This document shows, piece by piece, positions 1-8,100 of a stretch of 64,000 nucleotides of DNA; positions within the stretch are counted from its first letter, which is position 1, and every line of letters starts with the position of its first letter. The notes beneath the pieces are model-generated. The model had not been told where the DNA came from and did no database searches. It was given only the letters and a program-made list of their open reading frames with translations. Both the position numbers and the translations under genes were made by a program. This stretch comes from Desulfoluna limicola (GTDB lineage: Bacteria; Desulfobacterota; Desulfobacteria; Desulfobacterales; Desulfolunaceae), in the NCBI RefSeq assembly GCF_021654575.1, contig NZ_AP024488.1, positions 620,001-684,000 of the forward strand. Reading direction: 5' to 3'.

Positions 1-406
1 GGTGGTCGACATCACAAAAACAATGAAGGTCTATGTCACCCCCATGATGGATGAGTTTGAACCCTATTTGCAACAGGCCTTGAGAGGCCCCATTATTTCA
101 GAATTTCTCTTCACCTGCAAAACATCCAAGAGTCAGGGGAAAAGGTACTCCAACTCCGTTCTCAATCGGATTTGGAAAGCAGCATGCAAAGAAGCCGGTG
201 AAGATATAGATCTCTACTCCGGCTTGAGGCATTCTCGGTGCTCACAGCTCATCAACGAATACGGCCTCTCCATGCAGGAGGTCCAGGTAGTGGCGGATCA
301 TGCGGATATCCGGTCCACGGCCAAGTATGCGAAGACGTCGGTTGCAAGGAAGAAGGAGTTGATGGAGGGGAGGGTGGTTAGGTTGAGAAAGAAAGTAAAA
401 ATGTGA
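1..406 (+). CDS. Tyrosine recombinase (integrase), C-terminal part, cut by window edge
   Basis: This is the catalytic half of a site-specific tyrosine recombinase; the reading frame is open at the left edge, so the N-terminal part lies outside the window or is lost. The fragment shows the conserved Arg-His-x-x-Arg-type box (LRHSRCSQL), the later His (VADHADI) and the presumed nucleophilic Tyr (AKYAKTSV), in the usual spacing. The family cuts and rejoins DNA at attachment sites. A second, almost identical copy lies at 4879-5436 and is broken. The two copies bracket the viperin operon and stop matching just after their C-terminal GRVV/LRK segment. Whether this copy is complete cannot be told here. 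Confidence 0.8.
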   Translation, partial: VVDITKTMKVYVTPMMDEFEPYLQQALRGPIISEFLFTCKTSKSQGKRYSNSVLNRIWKAACKEAGEDIDLYSGLRHSRCSQLINEYGLSMQEVQVVADHADIRSTAKYAKTSVARKKELMEGRVVRLRKKVKM

Positions 407-548
407 GGCGTTATGAATTTTTATTGTGTCCAGGGCTATTTGTGTTCGTGTGGTACACGCTAAAGCAGTATTATTGATAGTCACCTGTAGGCAAATAAGG
501 CCTATTACTTTGATTGTTGAGAATATATTTCCGCTGAATTTTTTTCTA

Positions 549-578
549 TTGACGTCCTCTTCAAAAAAGGCATATGTT
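549..578 (+). promoter_or_regulatory. Possible sigma-70 promoter for the viperin operon
   Basis: TTGACG (549-554), an 18-bp spacer and TATGTT (573-578). It lies about 160 bases before the 738 start codon in the otherwise empty gap 407-737, and is the best promoter match there. The gap shows no open gene of its own. A strong ribosome site, TTGGAGGG at 725-732, precedes the ATG at 738. Confidence 0.35.
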
Positions 579-737
579 AAAAAAGTCAGTCGGCCAGAAG
601 ACCTGATGTCTTCACTTTTCCGCTCCCTTATCTAAGTACTCGGGAGGTTTCAGCTGACAAGATGCAGAACCAGTTACCTCTGTGTCTATCCCCTATGTAA
701 GTGAAACCAAACCATACCATATCATTGGAGGGTTATT

Positions 738-2852
738 ATGAGTACACGGTCACTTTTCGACTATTCCTCTGAAGAACTTGCCGAAAAAAAAATTCCCAAA
801 GAAAGATTTGTTCAAGCATTGGATCAATATGAACTCAAAGGACAGTTCCGCTCCTTTTTGGAGAGCCATTGTGCCGAGAACTGGAGAGATATTTTTCCCA
901 ATATAGACTCATTAGAGGATGCGATAAAATCTGCTGGTTCAAAGACAACTGTCAAAGAGCAAAGCTGCGCATTTTTCGAGATTTTTTTCAAACATAGCCA
1001 TTTTCATACAACATTGTTGTCTTATGCGGAAATGGATGAATTACCACCCCATAGACTCTCCAAAATCCAACTATTTAAGGCCGCAGCATCTAATTTATTC
1101 CCAGATGATCCCATTGGTTTTCATAAATGTTTTCCGGATAATGATTCTTATTTATGTGACGAATACCGCTTTCTTGTTCGCTGTGCTTCATTTTTTTATG
1201 ATCAAGATATTTGCCTTAATAATAAATTTATCAAAACCCTGGCACCAACCCAAATATCGTATCTGTTTGACGCTCTTTTTCCTTTTGAATTTTATGATCC
1301 TGAACCTTGGTTCCCAGGCCACGGTATACCCAACAATGTTGAATCCATAGATGACTCTCTTTGGAACAATTTCTGCGACCTACGTTCCGTGAAGCTCCTT
1401 AAAAAATACTTAAAGAGTGAAGTCGAGCACACTTCACACGATGAGTTATTAGACTGGCTGAATAACTTGCCGGTAATGTTCGAACGCAAAATCGGAATGC
1501 TATACCCGCCAATTCTCAAAAGCCCAGAAATTGATCATTATATTGACCGACTATATCTATTATTTAGAAAGCTGTGCAGGGATCTTGAATTTATATGGTG
1601 TAAAAATGTCAATCCCATTGAAATGCCGGAAAATATCAAACACCATTGGGGAGACTTATACCATCAGAAAGGCCTCCCTTTGGTCCCAGGGCAACCCATT
1701 GACCGCATTCAAAATATTATTGAATGGTCATTAGGACGTGATCTTCAAAAATGGGGAAATCAAGAAATCCTCGATAGGCTTTTTTATAAGCTGGATTTAA
1801 ATTTCTGGCTTATCTCTCCTTATAACGAAATATGGAAATCAGCTTTTGACAAAGCTGTTGATTCTCTCACGATTGAGAAAAAATTAGCTGTTCTTAGCAG
1901 GTCCTTTCCTTCTGTAGGCTCCATTTATGCATCTTGTATTCCTGCAAAATTCGTTATCCCTGAGACAGCATCTACTGAGGGGGAGGGGATTGCTGAACGG
2001 CTTTCGTACATGATACCTGATGATTACGCCAAGTCCCATCGTGATCTATTTAAACGTACCCTTGAGGGCTCAGAAGTCACGAAAGAGCTGTATGTTGATG
2101 CTGTAATCACGAGTATGGATTACTACTCTGGCGAGGATTTTGTTCCTTATGTCGACAAATGCCTTGGCTTGATTCGTGGGGTGCTTTCTTCAGGGAAAAA
2201 AGAATATATAGATGGCTCTACGAAGAGGTTACTTGATTTTATAAAACACTATGCGCCTGAAAAAGCGATCCGGCACTGGTTACTGATGTTACGAGCAAAC
2301 CCAGCCCCTTGTAGCGATATAAGTTTGGACTTCGATAATTCTGATGCCCTGCGTTTATCTGTAGGGGAGTTCGCTGCCCAACATAGGCCCGTCAACGCGG
2401 GGCCTATGGATAAAGTGAATGCAGATATCACGGAAATGTATGAAGAAAAGTCCCTGTGGGTTGCGGAATTTTGTCTCAGTCGGTTGCAATTACGGAAGAA
2501 ACAAAAGGCAGGGTCTGGAGGGTATCATAATAAACAAATTAAAGAACGATCACCCTATTGGCGCCAAGCCTATCTCAGAGCCCTGTCAGAGTTGAAGACT
2601 GATCTTGGCGGCAAAGTCCATAAAACAGCCCACTTCATCCGAAAAAACGATCCAGATGAAGATGTCCGTGCTGTTGCCGCTCAATGCTATAAAGCATCAA
2701 GAAGAAATAGAAATACAGTCAAAACGGGAATAGGCATTAAACGGAGCGTCAAAGCCGCATACTGGTGGATGCTTCTTGCCCAAAGAAAAGAACTTGGTCT
2801 TGAGGTCGATGATGATGCTGCTCTGAAAACACGGCGACGTCTTTTGAGATAA
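738..2852 (+). CDS. Large helical protein of unknown function, first gene of viperin operon
   Basis: I do not recognise a family for this 704-residue protein. It has no signal peptide and no clear membrane segment, so it is probably cytosolic. The sequence is rich in predicted helix, aromatic residues and acidic patches. Its last ~100 residues (YWRQAYLRALSEL through the DPDEDVRAVAAQ segment) look like HEAT/ARM-type helical hairpins, followed by a very basic tail ending in TRRRLLR. The start is set by TTGGAGGG five bases ahead of the ATG. It is followed after 124 bases by the viperin gene on the same strand. Base composition is clearly AT-richer than the recA-alaS region, which suggests transfer. 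By position it could be a sensor, scaffold or effector partner of the viperin; that is inference. Confidence 0.75.
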   Translation: MSTRSLFDYSSEELAEKKIPKERFVQALDQYELKGQFRSFLESHCAENWRDIFPNIDSLEDAIKSAGSKTTVKEQSCAFFEIFFKHSHFHTTLLSYAEMDELPPHRLSKIQLFKAAASNLFPDDPIGFHKCFPDNDSYLCDEYRFLVRCASFFYDQDICLNNKFIKTLAPTQISYLFDALFPFEFYDPEPWFPGHGIPNNVESIDDSLWNNFCDLRSVKLLKKYLKSEVEHTSHDELLDWLNNLPVMFERKIGMLYPPILKSPEIDHYIDRLYLLFRKLCRDLEFIWCKNVNPIEMPENIKHHWGDLYHQKGLPLVPGQPIDRIQNIIEWSLGRDLQKWGNQEILDRLFYKLDLNFWLISPYNEIWKSAFDKAVDSLTIEKKLAVLSRSFPSVGSIYASCIPAKFVIPETASTEGEGIAERLSYMIPDDYAKSHRDLFKRTLEGSEVTKELYVDAVITSMDYYSGEDFVPYVDKCLGLIRGVLSSGKKEYIDGSTKRLLDFIKHYAPEKAIRHWLLMLRANPAPCSDISLDFDNSDALRLSVGEFAAQHRPVNAGPMDKVNADITEMYEEKSLWVAEFCLSRLQLRKKQKAGSGGYHNKQIKERSPYWRQAYLRALSELKTDLGGKVHKTAHFIRKNDPDEDVRAVAAQCYKASRRNRNTVKTGIGIKRSVKAAYWWMLLAQRKELGLEVDDDAALKTRRRLLR

Positions 2853-2976
2853 GAATTTGAGTTAAAGATTACAAACTTCCTACCTGGCGTACCGGGCTCG
2901 ATGCCCTTTCTGGTGCTTAAGCATCCGCTAAGTGGAAACTTTGTTGCGTGAAACCACCCAACCGAGGAGTACGCGA

Positions 2977-3939
2977 ATGCAGACTGCCCAAAATGGATGC
3001 CTCGTGCATTCACACGTCCCCACATCCGTTAAAGAACTTGTCATTAATTGGCATATTACAGACGAGTGCAACTACCGATGTCGGTATTGTTATTCAACCT
3101 GGAAAAAGTCCCTTTTAAAAACAGCAATCCATGATCCAAAGATCATGGGAAAAATTTTGATCGAGTTATTTTCTTTTTTTGACCCGTCAAACACCAATAA
3201 TCCTTTGAGATCTCGCTTGAACTGGAGTCAAGTTCGTCTCAGCATTGCCGGGGGAGAACCCCTTCTTTATACCGATCAGGTTATGGCAATAACTCGAATG
3301 GCCAAAGAGATGGGATTTAATCTTTCCCTCATCACAAATGGAAGCTGTCTTAACAAGGCTCCTCATGAACTTCTCAGCAATCTCTCTGCTCTCGGTGTCA
3401 GTCTGGACTCAGGCACGCCTTTCCTGAACCAAACGATTGGCCGAAGAACATCCACTGGGTCTGTTCTTTCTATCAATGACCTGTTGAGTGCAGTGAGCCG
3501 AGGCAAAAAGTTAAACCCTGACCTAAAGTTAAAGGTCAATACGGTTGTTAACAGCATCAACTTCAACCAAGACATTTCAAGGGTTATACATAAATTAAAA
3601 CCCAACAAGTGGAAGGTACTTCGCGTTCTTCCTGTCGTTTCGGACAATCTCACGGTAACTGAAGATCAATTCGAATCATTTGTGAATCGACACATCCATT
3701 TTAGCGATATTCTTGCTGTGGAAGACAATCAGGAAATGACAGAGTCTTACCTGATGATCGATCCTTATGGTCGATTTTTTCAAAACAGCGCATGTAATGG
3801 CACTTCAAACCCATATATTTACAGTGACCATATTGCGCATGTCGGTGCAAAAAGAGCTTTTTCTCAAATCTATTTTGACGCTTCCAAATTTGCTGCTCGC
3901 TATCCAGGTACGAGCGATAGCTTAAGGAGGCGGGTATGA
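2977..3939 (+). CDS. Prokaryotic viperin-like radical SAM enzyme (pVip)
   Basis: Radical SAM protein of 320 residues. The cluster motif is C31-x3-C35-x2-C38 in DECNYRCRYC, followed by AGGEP (91-95) for SAM binding. Several segments match animal viperin rather than other radical SAM families: KVNTVVN (186-192), NKWKVLRVLPV (210-220) like viperin VRWKVFQCLLI, and NQEMTESYLMIDPYGRF (251-267) like NQKMKDSYLILDEYMRF. Known viperins convert CTP, and in bacteria also GTP or UTP, to 3'-deoxy-3',4'-didehydro nucleotides that stop phage RNA synthesis. I chose the ATG at 2977 because GAGGAG precedes it by seven bases; an upstream in-frame GTG at 2932 lacks such a site. Its stop overlaps the next start. 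Substrate nucleotide cannot be read from the sequence. Confidence 0.88.
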   Translation: MQTAQNGCLVHSHVPTSVKELVINWHITDECNYRCRYCYSTWKKSLLKTAIHDPKIMGKILIELFSFFDPSNTNNPLRSRLNWSQVRLSIAGGEPLLYTDQVMAITRMAKEMGFNLSLITNGSCLNKAPHELLSNLSALGVSLDSGTPFLNQTIGRRTSTGSVLSINDLLSAVSRGKKLNPDLKLKVNTVVNSINFNQDISRVIHKLKPNKWKVLRVLPVVSDNLTVTEDQFESFVNRHIHFSDILAVEDNQEMTESYLMIDPYGRFFQNSACNGTSNPYIYSDHIAHVGAKRAFSQIYFDASKFAARYPGTSDSLRRRV

Positions 3940-4214
3940 GATACAGCAAATCCAAACAAATCGATGGCCTTGTAAAGCAACACATTCGTGAGGGTTGGAT
4001 TTTTGTGAAGGGGAAAAAGCATGGAAGGCTAAAATCTCCCTTTGGCAAAGGGTGCGTAACCATCCCCTCGACGCCCAGTGACTGGAGAACTCCGTTGAAC
4101 TTTGCAAGAGATTTACGGTGTATAGAAAATGAAGTTGCATTAGATTTGGTTTCTCGTGAGCATAATCACGGATCCAATCAGTTGTCTGTGTGTATGTGCG
4201 ATGAGGGCTTTTAA
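3936..4214 (+). CDS. Small HicA-like protein coupled to the viperin
   Basis: A 92-residue basic protein. Residues about 8-62 read like the HicA/YcfA fold: helix (IDGLVKQHIREGW), then a strand with KGKKHGRLKSP in the place of the family's GSHxxF/HP motif, then VTIPSTPSDWR and a final helix NFARDLR. HicA proteins are double-stranded-RNA-binding-fold mRNA interferases with a catalytic His; the His in KKHGR is in the right place. No HicB antitoxin gene follows. The start ATG overlaps the viperin stop as ATGA, with AAGGAGG five bases ahead (3924-3930), so translation is coupled. The last ~30 residues are not recognisable. Alternatives are a nucleic-acid-binding accessory protein without toxicity. 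Confidence 0.6.
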   Translation: MRYSKSKQIDGLVKQHIREGWIFVKGKKHGRLKSPFGKGCVTIPSTPSDWRTPLNFARDLRCIENEVALDLVSREHNHGSNQLSVCMCDEGF

Positions 4215-4330
4215 AAAAAGTTGGCACTGCAAATATTCTGTCCGCATCCAAGCGAGAAGTTATTTTTTGTAGGCAGAAAGGGTATGGTGGCAGGATAGGG
4301 GGAGGTGCCGAAAAGTCGAGCCCTTCGATA

Positions 4331-4470
4331 AGGGACCCAACCCCCTTTAAAACCATGCAGGTCATTACGAGGTCAATAACGCGTTGCCTGCTGGTAAAAG
4401 TAACTGATATCTATGGCTATAGGTGATGCAGGTTCCATTCGATTCCCATGTGCTTCCGCCACATATTGAG
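4331..4470 (+). repeat. Direct repeat copy 1 with tRNA-3'-like end
   Basis: About 140 bases that recur in diverged form at 6545-6682 in the same orientation. Shared blocks are GGGA-CCAAC, TTAAAA, ATGCAGGTCATTACGAGGTC, CTGATAT, and an end GGTTCCAYTCGATTCCCATG followed by CTTCCGC. The end looks like the T-arm and acceptor 3' strand of a tRNA, but the T loop is too long for a working tRNA and no 5' half is seen. Both copies are followed by a strong terminator. An old attachment site or duplicated tRNA remnant is a fair guess. Confidence 0.6.
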
Positions 4471-4506
4471 TATTTTTGGTCACTTAGACCAAAGGTCGTA
4501 GGTCAG

Positions 4507-4545
4507 AAAAAAAGGGAGTTTCCAAAGTGGAAACTCCCTTTTTTA
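4507..4545. terminator. Bidirectional rho-independent terminator
   Basis: Perfect 10-bp stem (GGGAGTTTCC 4514-4523 with GGAAACTCCC 4529-4538), loop AAAGT, A-run before and T-run after. It would end transcripts from the viperin operon and from the tRNA-like repeat. The rest of the gap to 4878 holds no gene that I can support. Confidence 0.8.
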
Positions 4546-4878
4546 TTTGCGGTCAAATCGAATTTCAATTCTGTACGTTATGCGGTCATCGGTGTCCAGG
4601 GAATTGGATCAACGATCACGGTCATCTGCCCCGGCAAATCTCTCAATTCCTGCCGGTACGATTCTCCACTCTGCTTTTTTTTGCTGGCTCAATTGGATAA
4701 TCAGGCATCATGAAATAATCACATGCAGCATTTTTTTCATCATGCTAGACCCTGACGATATTGTCCAGTCAGAGATTCAAATCAATTTCCCAATCCATCC
4801 CGTTCCAGACGGAGTTAGAGCGAGGTTCTTTTTCCGTTGAGTCTGGGGTAGGTTCGATCCCTATACCATTTATTTAGT

Positions 4879-5436
4879 TTGATCGCCGAAGAGCATCAGC
4901 CGATCTTCCAGTGGCTGCGTCTCCATGGCTGGAGGCCTGCCGAAGCCATGGAGCTTCACCGGGAGGACTATGAAGACGGCGTCTTCTACATCAAGAGATC
5001 CGTCTCAGCTGAGAAGGTGGTCGACATGACAAAAACCATGAAGGTCTATGTCACGCCCATGATGGATGAGTTTGAACCCTATTTGCAGTAGGCCATGAGG
5101 GGCCCTATCATTTCAGAATTTCTCTTCACCTGCAAAACATCCAAGAGTCAGGGAAAGCGTTATTCCAACTCCGGTCTCAACCGGATCTGGAAAGCAGCAT
5201 GCAAAAAAGCCGGCGAAGATATCGATCTCTATTCTGGTCTGCGTCATTCCCGTTGCTCACAGCTCATTAACGAATACGGTCTCTCCATGCAGGAGGTTCA
5301 GGTTGTTGCGGATCATGCGGATATTCGGTCCACGGCCAAGTATGCGAAGACGTCGGTTGCGAGGGAGAAGGAGTTGATGGAGGGGAGGGTGGTGAAGCTG
5401 AGAAAGGCAAAAAAAGATCGGGGTTTTGACGGGTAA
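4879..5436 (+). pseudogene. Broken second copy of the tyrosine recombinase fragment
   Basis: Near-identical to the recombinase piece at 1-406, but it starts further upstream and shows the first catalytic Arg region (HGWRPAEAMELHREDY) followed by the same RHSR, His and Tyr boxes. A TAG at 5089-5091 replaces the CAG found in the first copy (EPYLQ-Q versus EPYLQ-stop), so the frame is split into 4879-5091 and 5095-5436. No N-terminal core-binding domain is visible upstream. It is therefore a dead remnant, probably from duplication of an integrase end during insertion or excision of the cassette at its left. The close identity to the other copy suggests a recent event. Confidence 0.85.
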
Positions 5437-5793
5437 TCTCAGAATGATTGACTTGTCTAAGTGCAGGGCAAAAAATAGATACAAGTCACGATCGGCAAAG
5501 ATGTTCTCTGTAATCTTGGTGTTAGCAGAGGTACCATTGCTTGTATAGACCTATTATCAGGCCTGAAATTCAGTAGAGTGTCACGTAATGCATCAAGCCT
5601 GTATCTTAAGAGGACTAACAGCTTTGCGCCCATGATTTTTGACGGGGATCGGCTGTATGCTCGGTATGCTGACACCAGCAGAATGTAACAAAGGGCAATG
5701 CCATCAGATTCATAATACGGCTTGGATCAGAACTGATATGAGTGTCTTCGAGGGTAAAACCACGAGTTTTCAAACAGCCAAATTGGAATAGAA
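5437..5793. other. Gap without recognised gene
   Basis: Between the recombinase remnant and the cold-shock terminator I see no gene, hairpin or repeat that I can support. A minus-strand open frame (5457-5675) has no recognisable features or ribosome site. Confidence 0.5.
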
Positions 5794-5796
5794 AAA

Positions 5797-5829
5797 CAAA
5801 AAAGACTCTCCAGATAATCCAGAGAGCCT
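5797..5829 (-). terminator. Terminator of the cold-shock gene
   Basis: On the minus strand GGCTCTC (5828-5822) pairs with GAGAGTC (5810-5804), including one G-T pair, and is followed by six T residues. It lies about 50 bases after the cold-shock stop codon. Confidence 0.65.
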
Positions 5830-5877
5830 TTTAATATGTTTAAAGTATGCACCCGTTTAGGGCATATGCTTTAAGAA

Positions 5878-6078
5878 CTAAAGTACGGTGACGTCCACTG
5901 CAGAAAGGCCTTTCAAGCCATTCTCAGTCTTGAATGATACGCGATCACCTTCTTGAAGCGTTTTAAACCCAGAGGCATTGATGCCTGAGTGATGTACAAA
6001 GACGTCTGCTCCGCTTTCCTGCTCAATAAATCCAAAACCCTTGCTTTCGTTAAACCACTTTACGATTCCATTTGACAT
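5878..6078 (-). CDS. csp: Cold-shock-domain protein, CspA family
   Basis: Single cold-shock domain, 66 residues, the usual family length. RNP1 (KGFGFIE) and RNP2 (DVFVHHS) single-strand nucleic-acid-binding motifs are intact. Such proteins act as RNA chaperones and anti-terminators in the cytosol. The ATG at 6078 is preferred over the in-frame ATG at 6084 because the AAGGA on the transcript lies about eight bases before it and too close to the other. A good promoter about 125 bases upstream gives a long leader, typical of cold-regulated csp mRNAs. It sits alone between mobile-element remnants, on the strand opposite to the viperin operon. Confidence 0.92.
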   Translation of the reverse strand: MSNGIVKWFNESKGFGFIEQESGADVFVHHSGINASGFKTLQEGDRVSFKTENGLKGLSAVDVTVL

Positions 6079-6202
6079 AGTCATTTTCCTTAGACCTAAA
6101 ATTATTGATGTATGCTCGAGATTTTCAGGTCAGGCCACTATTTAAAATGAAATTTCCTTAGATAACGAAACACTGGCCTCGGAGTGAGGCACGATTTAGT
6201 TG

Positions 6203-6231
6203 ATACTGTATGATTTGCGCCGATATGTCAA
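6203..6231 (-). promoter_or_regulatory. Sigma-70 promoter of the cold-shock gene
   Basis: On the minus strand TTGACA (6231-6226) with CAGTAT (6208-6203) at 17-bp spacing, overlapped by TACAGT. It implies a leader of roughly 110-120 bases before the ATG at 6078, as in cold-shock mRNAs. Confidence 0.55.
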
Positions 6232-6544
6232 TGAAAAAGATTTGTGTGCAAAATAAACTATTAAAAGGGCGTTGCGTAACAACTTGTTTTATTGGTTGTA
6301 ACCTGCATATGTTCTCTTGGAAATATTTTGTGTTTTATATTATTCCGCTTCGTGTAAGACAAAAAATACTCAGGTAACCAGCTTAATTGGAGGTATGTAA
6401 ATGGCGCCGAGATAGATGGCGGGATACAGAGGACCACCGGTTCCGCCACTCCATGGCTTTATCAATGACCTTATCCGTGACAGATGAAATAGTCGCATTG
6501 GATACGTTGAGAAGAGTATTGAAAAAGTCGTGTTCCTTAATATT

Positions 6545-6682
6545 AAGGGAACCAACTCCTATTAAAAAGATGCAGGTCATTACGAGGTCAAAATCGTCAT
6601 TTTTAATGATTTAAACTGCTGATATATATATCAAAAGTGTTATGGGTTCCACTCGATTCCCATGTCCTTCCGCTATATATTG
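6545..6682 (+). repeat. Direct repeat copy 2 with tRNA-3'-like end
   Basis: Diverged copy of 4331-4470: GGGAACCAACTCC, TTAAAAA, ATGCAGGTCATTACGAGGTC, CTGATAT and the end GGTTCCACTCGATTCCCATG then CTTCCGC. Together with copy 1 it encloses about 2.1 kb containing the broken recombinase and the cold-shock gene. The T loop is again too long for a normal tRNA. Confidence 0.6.
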
Positions 6683-6721
6683 AAAAGGGCCTTGCAGTGA
6701 AACGCTGTGAGGCCCTTTTTG
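6683..6721 (+). terminator. Rho-independent terminator after repeat copy 2
   Basis: AAAGGGCCT (6684-6692) pairs with AGGCCCTTT (6710-6718), with a T-run. Its place directly after the tRNA-like sequence matches that of the terminator after copy 1. Confidence 0.75.
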
Positions 6722-7234
6722 TCTTTTTGTTGTTTGACGTTATCGTGAGTCCAGAATCTATGGGTGGTGAAAATCATCTGTTTTTCGGGGGCTGTCATGG
6801 CTCAGTACATGTCATGGACGCTGTTGCCAACGATGATCAAAGAAGGCATGGCCCGATGTTTCGTGGCAACTGTTGATTATATAATTTGATTAAATTTCTG
6901 GATTTGCGATCTCAGAAGGTGGGCTTGCGAGGGGCTTGATGCTGGGGGCATGTCCCTGACATACCGGTGGTTGACTGCGTGTGAGGGTGGCGGTGGTCCT
7001 TTGCATGCAGGGGGTTTCATTGGATGCGTTAAAAAAAAGGTGGCCATGTTCTCATGTCTGCCACTTTTCTCAATACTCTATTTGTATTCATCTTGATCGA
7101 CAAGGTCATGTCGTGGGATGGCCATGTGCAGAAGGACCCTCCTCAGTGAAACCAGGCAACGGTAGAGACAGTCCGCAAAATAGCTTGCAGGCCCCCACCA
7201 TGAATTGTCTGTGTTGACATCGGTGGTTGTGCGG
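6722..7234. other. Gap without recognised gene
   Basis: Plus-strand open frames at 6637-6876 and 6981-7217 have no ribosome sites and no recognisable protein features. I see no convincing gene here; it may be decayed mobile DNA. Confidence 0.4.
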
Positions 7235-7606
7235 TTAGTACTTGGTGAGGACAGACTCTATGGAGGATAGCCTTTTGTCTTGCTGGTTGTAGAGAAAGAC
7301 CAGCTTTGCTACGTTTTCATCTCTTTTTGATAGTTCACCGTAATTGTGATCAATATACCTTCGAATCTCAATTTCTAAATTTCCGGTTGATATATCAATG
7401 TCTTTTAATAATGCTTCAATTCTTTCATCGTGAGCGATTATGTTGATTCTGTTTTCCTCTATCGAGCTAATATAGTTTTTCATTTTTGTTTCTTGAAACC
7501 AAACTACAAACGTAGCAAGTGATATGAATACAGTTGCCAATGCGGTGACTGAACTGGCAAATATAGCAGCTTTGTTTTGGCTTATAGCGCTTAGGTAGTT
7601 TGTCAT
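7235..7606 (-). CDS. Small membrane-anchored coiled-coil protein
   Basis: A 123-residue protein with one N-terminal membrane helix (about residues 14-36, IFASSVTALATVFISLATFV) and a charged, heptad-rich remainder that should form a coiled coil facing the periplasm or cytosol. The ATG overlaps the stop of the preceding lipoprotein gene (7603-8100) as ATGA, so the two are translationally coupled and probably work together. GGGAG precedes the start. The family is not recognised. A phage-like spanin pair is one possibility (one inner-membrane and one outer-membrane coiled-coil partner), although the gene order is the reverse of the common one. No phage genes are nearby. Confidence 0.65.
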   Translation of the reverse strand: MTNYLSAISQNKAAIFASSVTALATVFISLATFVVWFQETKMKNYISSIEENRINIIAHDERIEALLKDIDISTGNLEIEIRRYIDHNYGELSKRDENVAKLVFLYNQQDKRLSSIESVLTKY

Positions 7607-8100
7607 TTATCGTTCTCCCAACTTTCTTTTTCATCTTTTCTTTTTTCTTTGTATTGCTCTTCTAATTCTCTGATTCCCCGTGATGTTGCTAACTTTATTT
7701 CATTGTTTTTTAGCAATGCTTCATGGATCGCGCGCTTTGTATTTTGTTGTTCTTTTTTGATTGTTCTTATTTCATTTGAATTTGATTTCACTTCTCTTTT
7801 GATAATATTCAACTTGCGACTCAATGTGTTGCTAAGGGCTTGGTTTTTATCTATCTTGGCTTTGAGTTCCATGGCGGGGGGGGACAACCCTGCGCCACCG
7901 TCCTCGAGGTTGTTGAGCCTTATTCTGTCGTCATTAATTTCACTGTTCAGAAGCTCAATTATATTTTCTAATTGATAGGTTTCTTCTCGACTCTCGGCTA
8001 TCATGTTTTTAATTTCTTTTACGTCTTTGTTAGAGGCACAGGACACAATAAGGGGGAACAAAATAAAAAAACACATCAGTCTTAGGATGGTATGCATCAT
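7603..8100 (-). CDS. Putative lipoprotein with long coiled coil
   Basis: A 165-residue protein with a lipoprotein signal (MMHTILRLMCFFILFPLIVSC); the lipobox is LIVSC, so Cys21 would be lipidated. Most of the mature part is a charged coiled coil from about residue 28 to the end, broken by a GlyAlaGly-LeuSerProPro segment near residue 70. AAGGAG eight bases before the first ATG supports this start. It is the first gene of a two-gene unit with the membrane protein at 7235-7606. I do not recognise the family. Envelope-spanning pairing with its neighbour is inferred from coupling and matching coiled coils. Confidence 0.7.
   Translation of the reverse strand: MMHTILRLMCFFILFPLIVSCASNKDVKEIKNMIAESREETYQLENIIELLNSEINDDRIRLNNLEDGGAGLSPPAMELKAKIDKNQALSNTLSRKLNIIKREVKSNSNEIRTIKKEQQNTKRAIHEALLKNNEIKLATSRGIRELEEQYKEKRKDEKESWENDK

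Noticed and set aside
3922..4365. 147-aa minus-strand frame over the HicA-like gene
   Set aside because: No ribosome site; the plus-strand gene is coupled to the viperin and resembles a known fold.
4840..4878. AGGTTCGATCCCTATACC as a tRNA T-arm
   Set aside because: No D-arm, anticodon arm or matching acceptor strand upstream.
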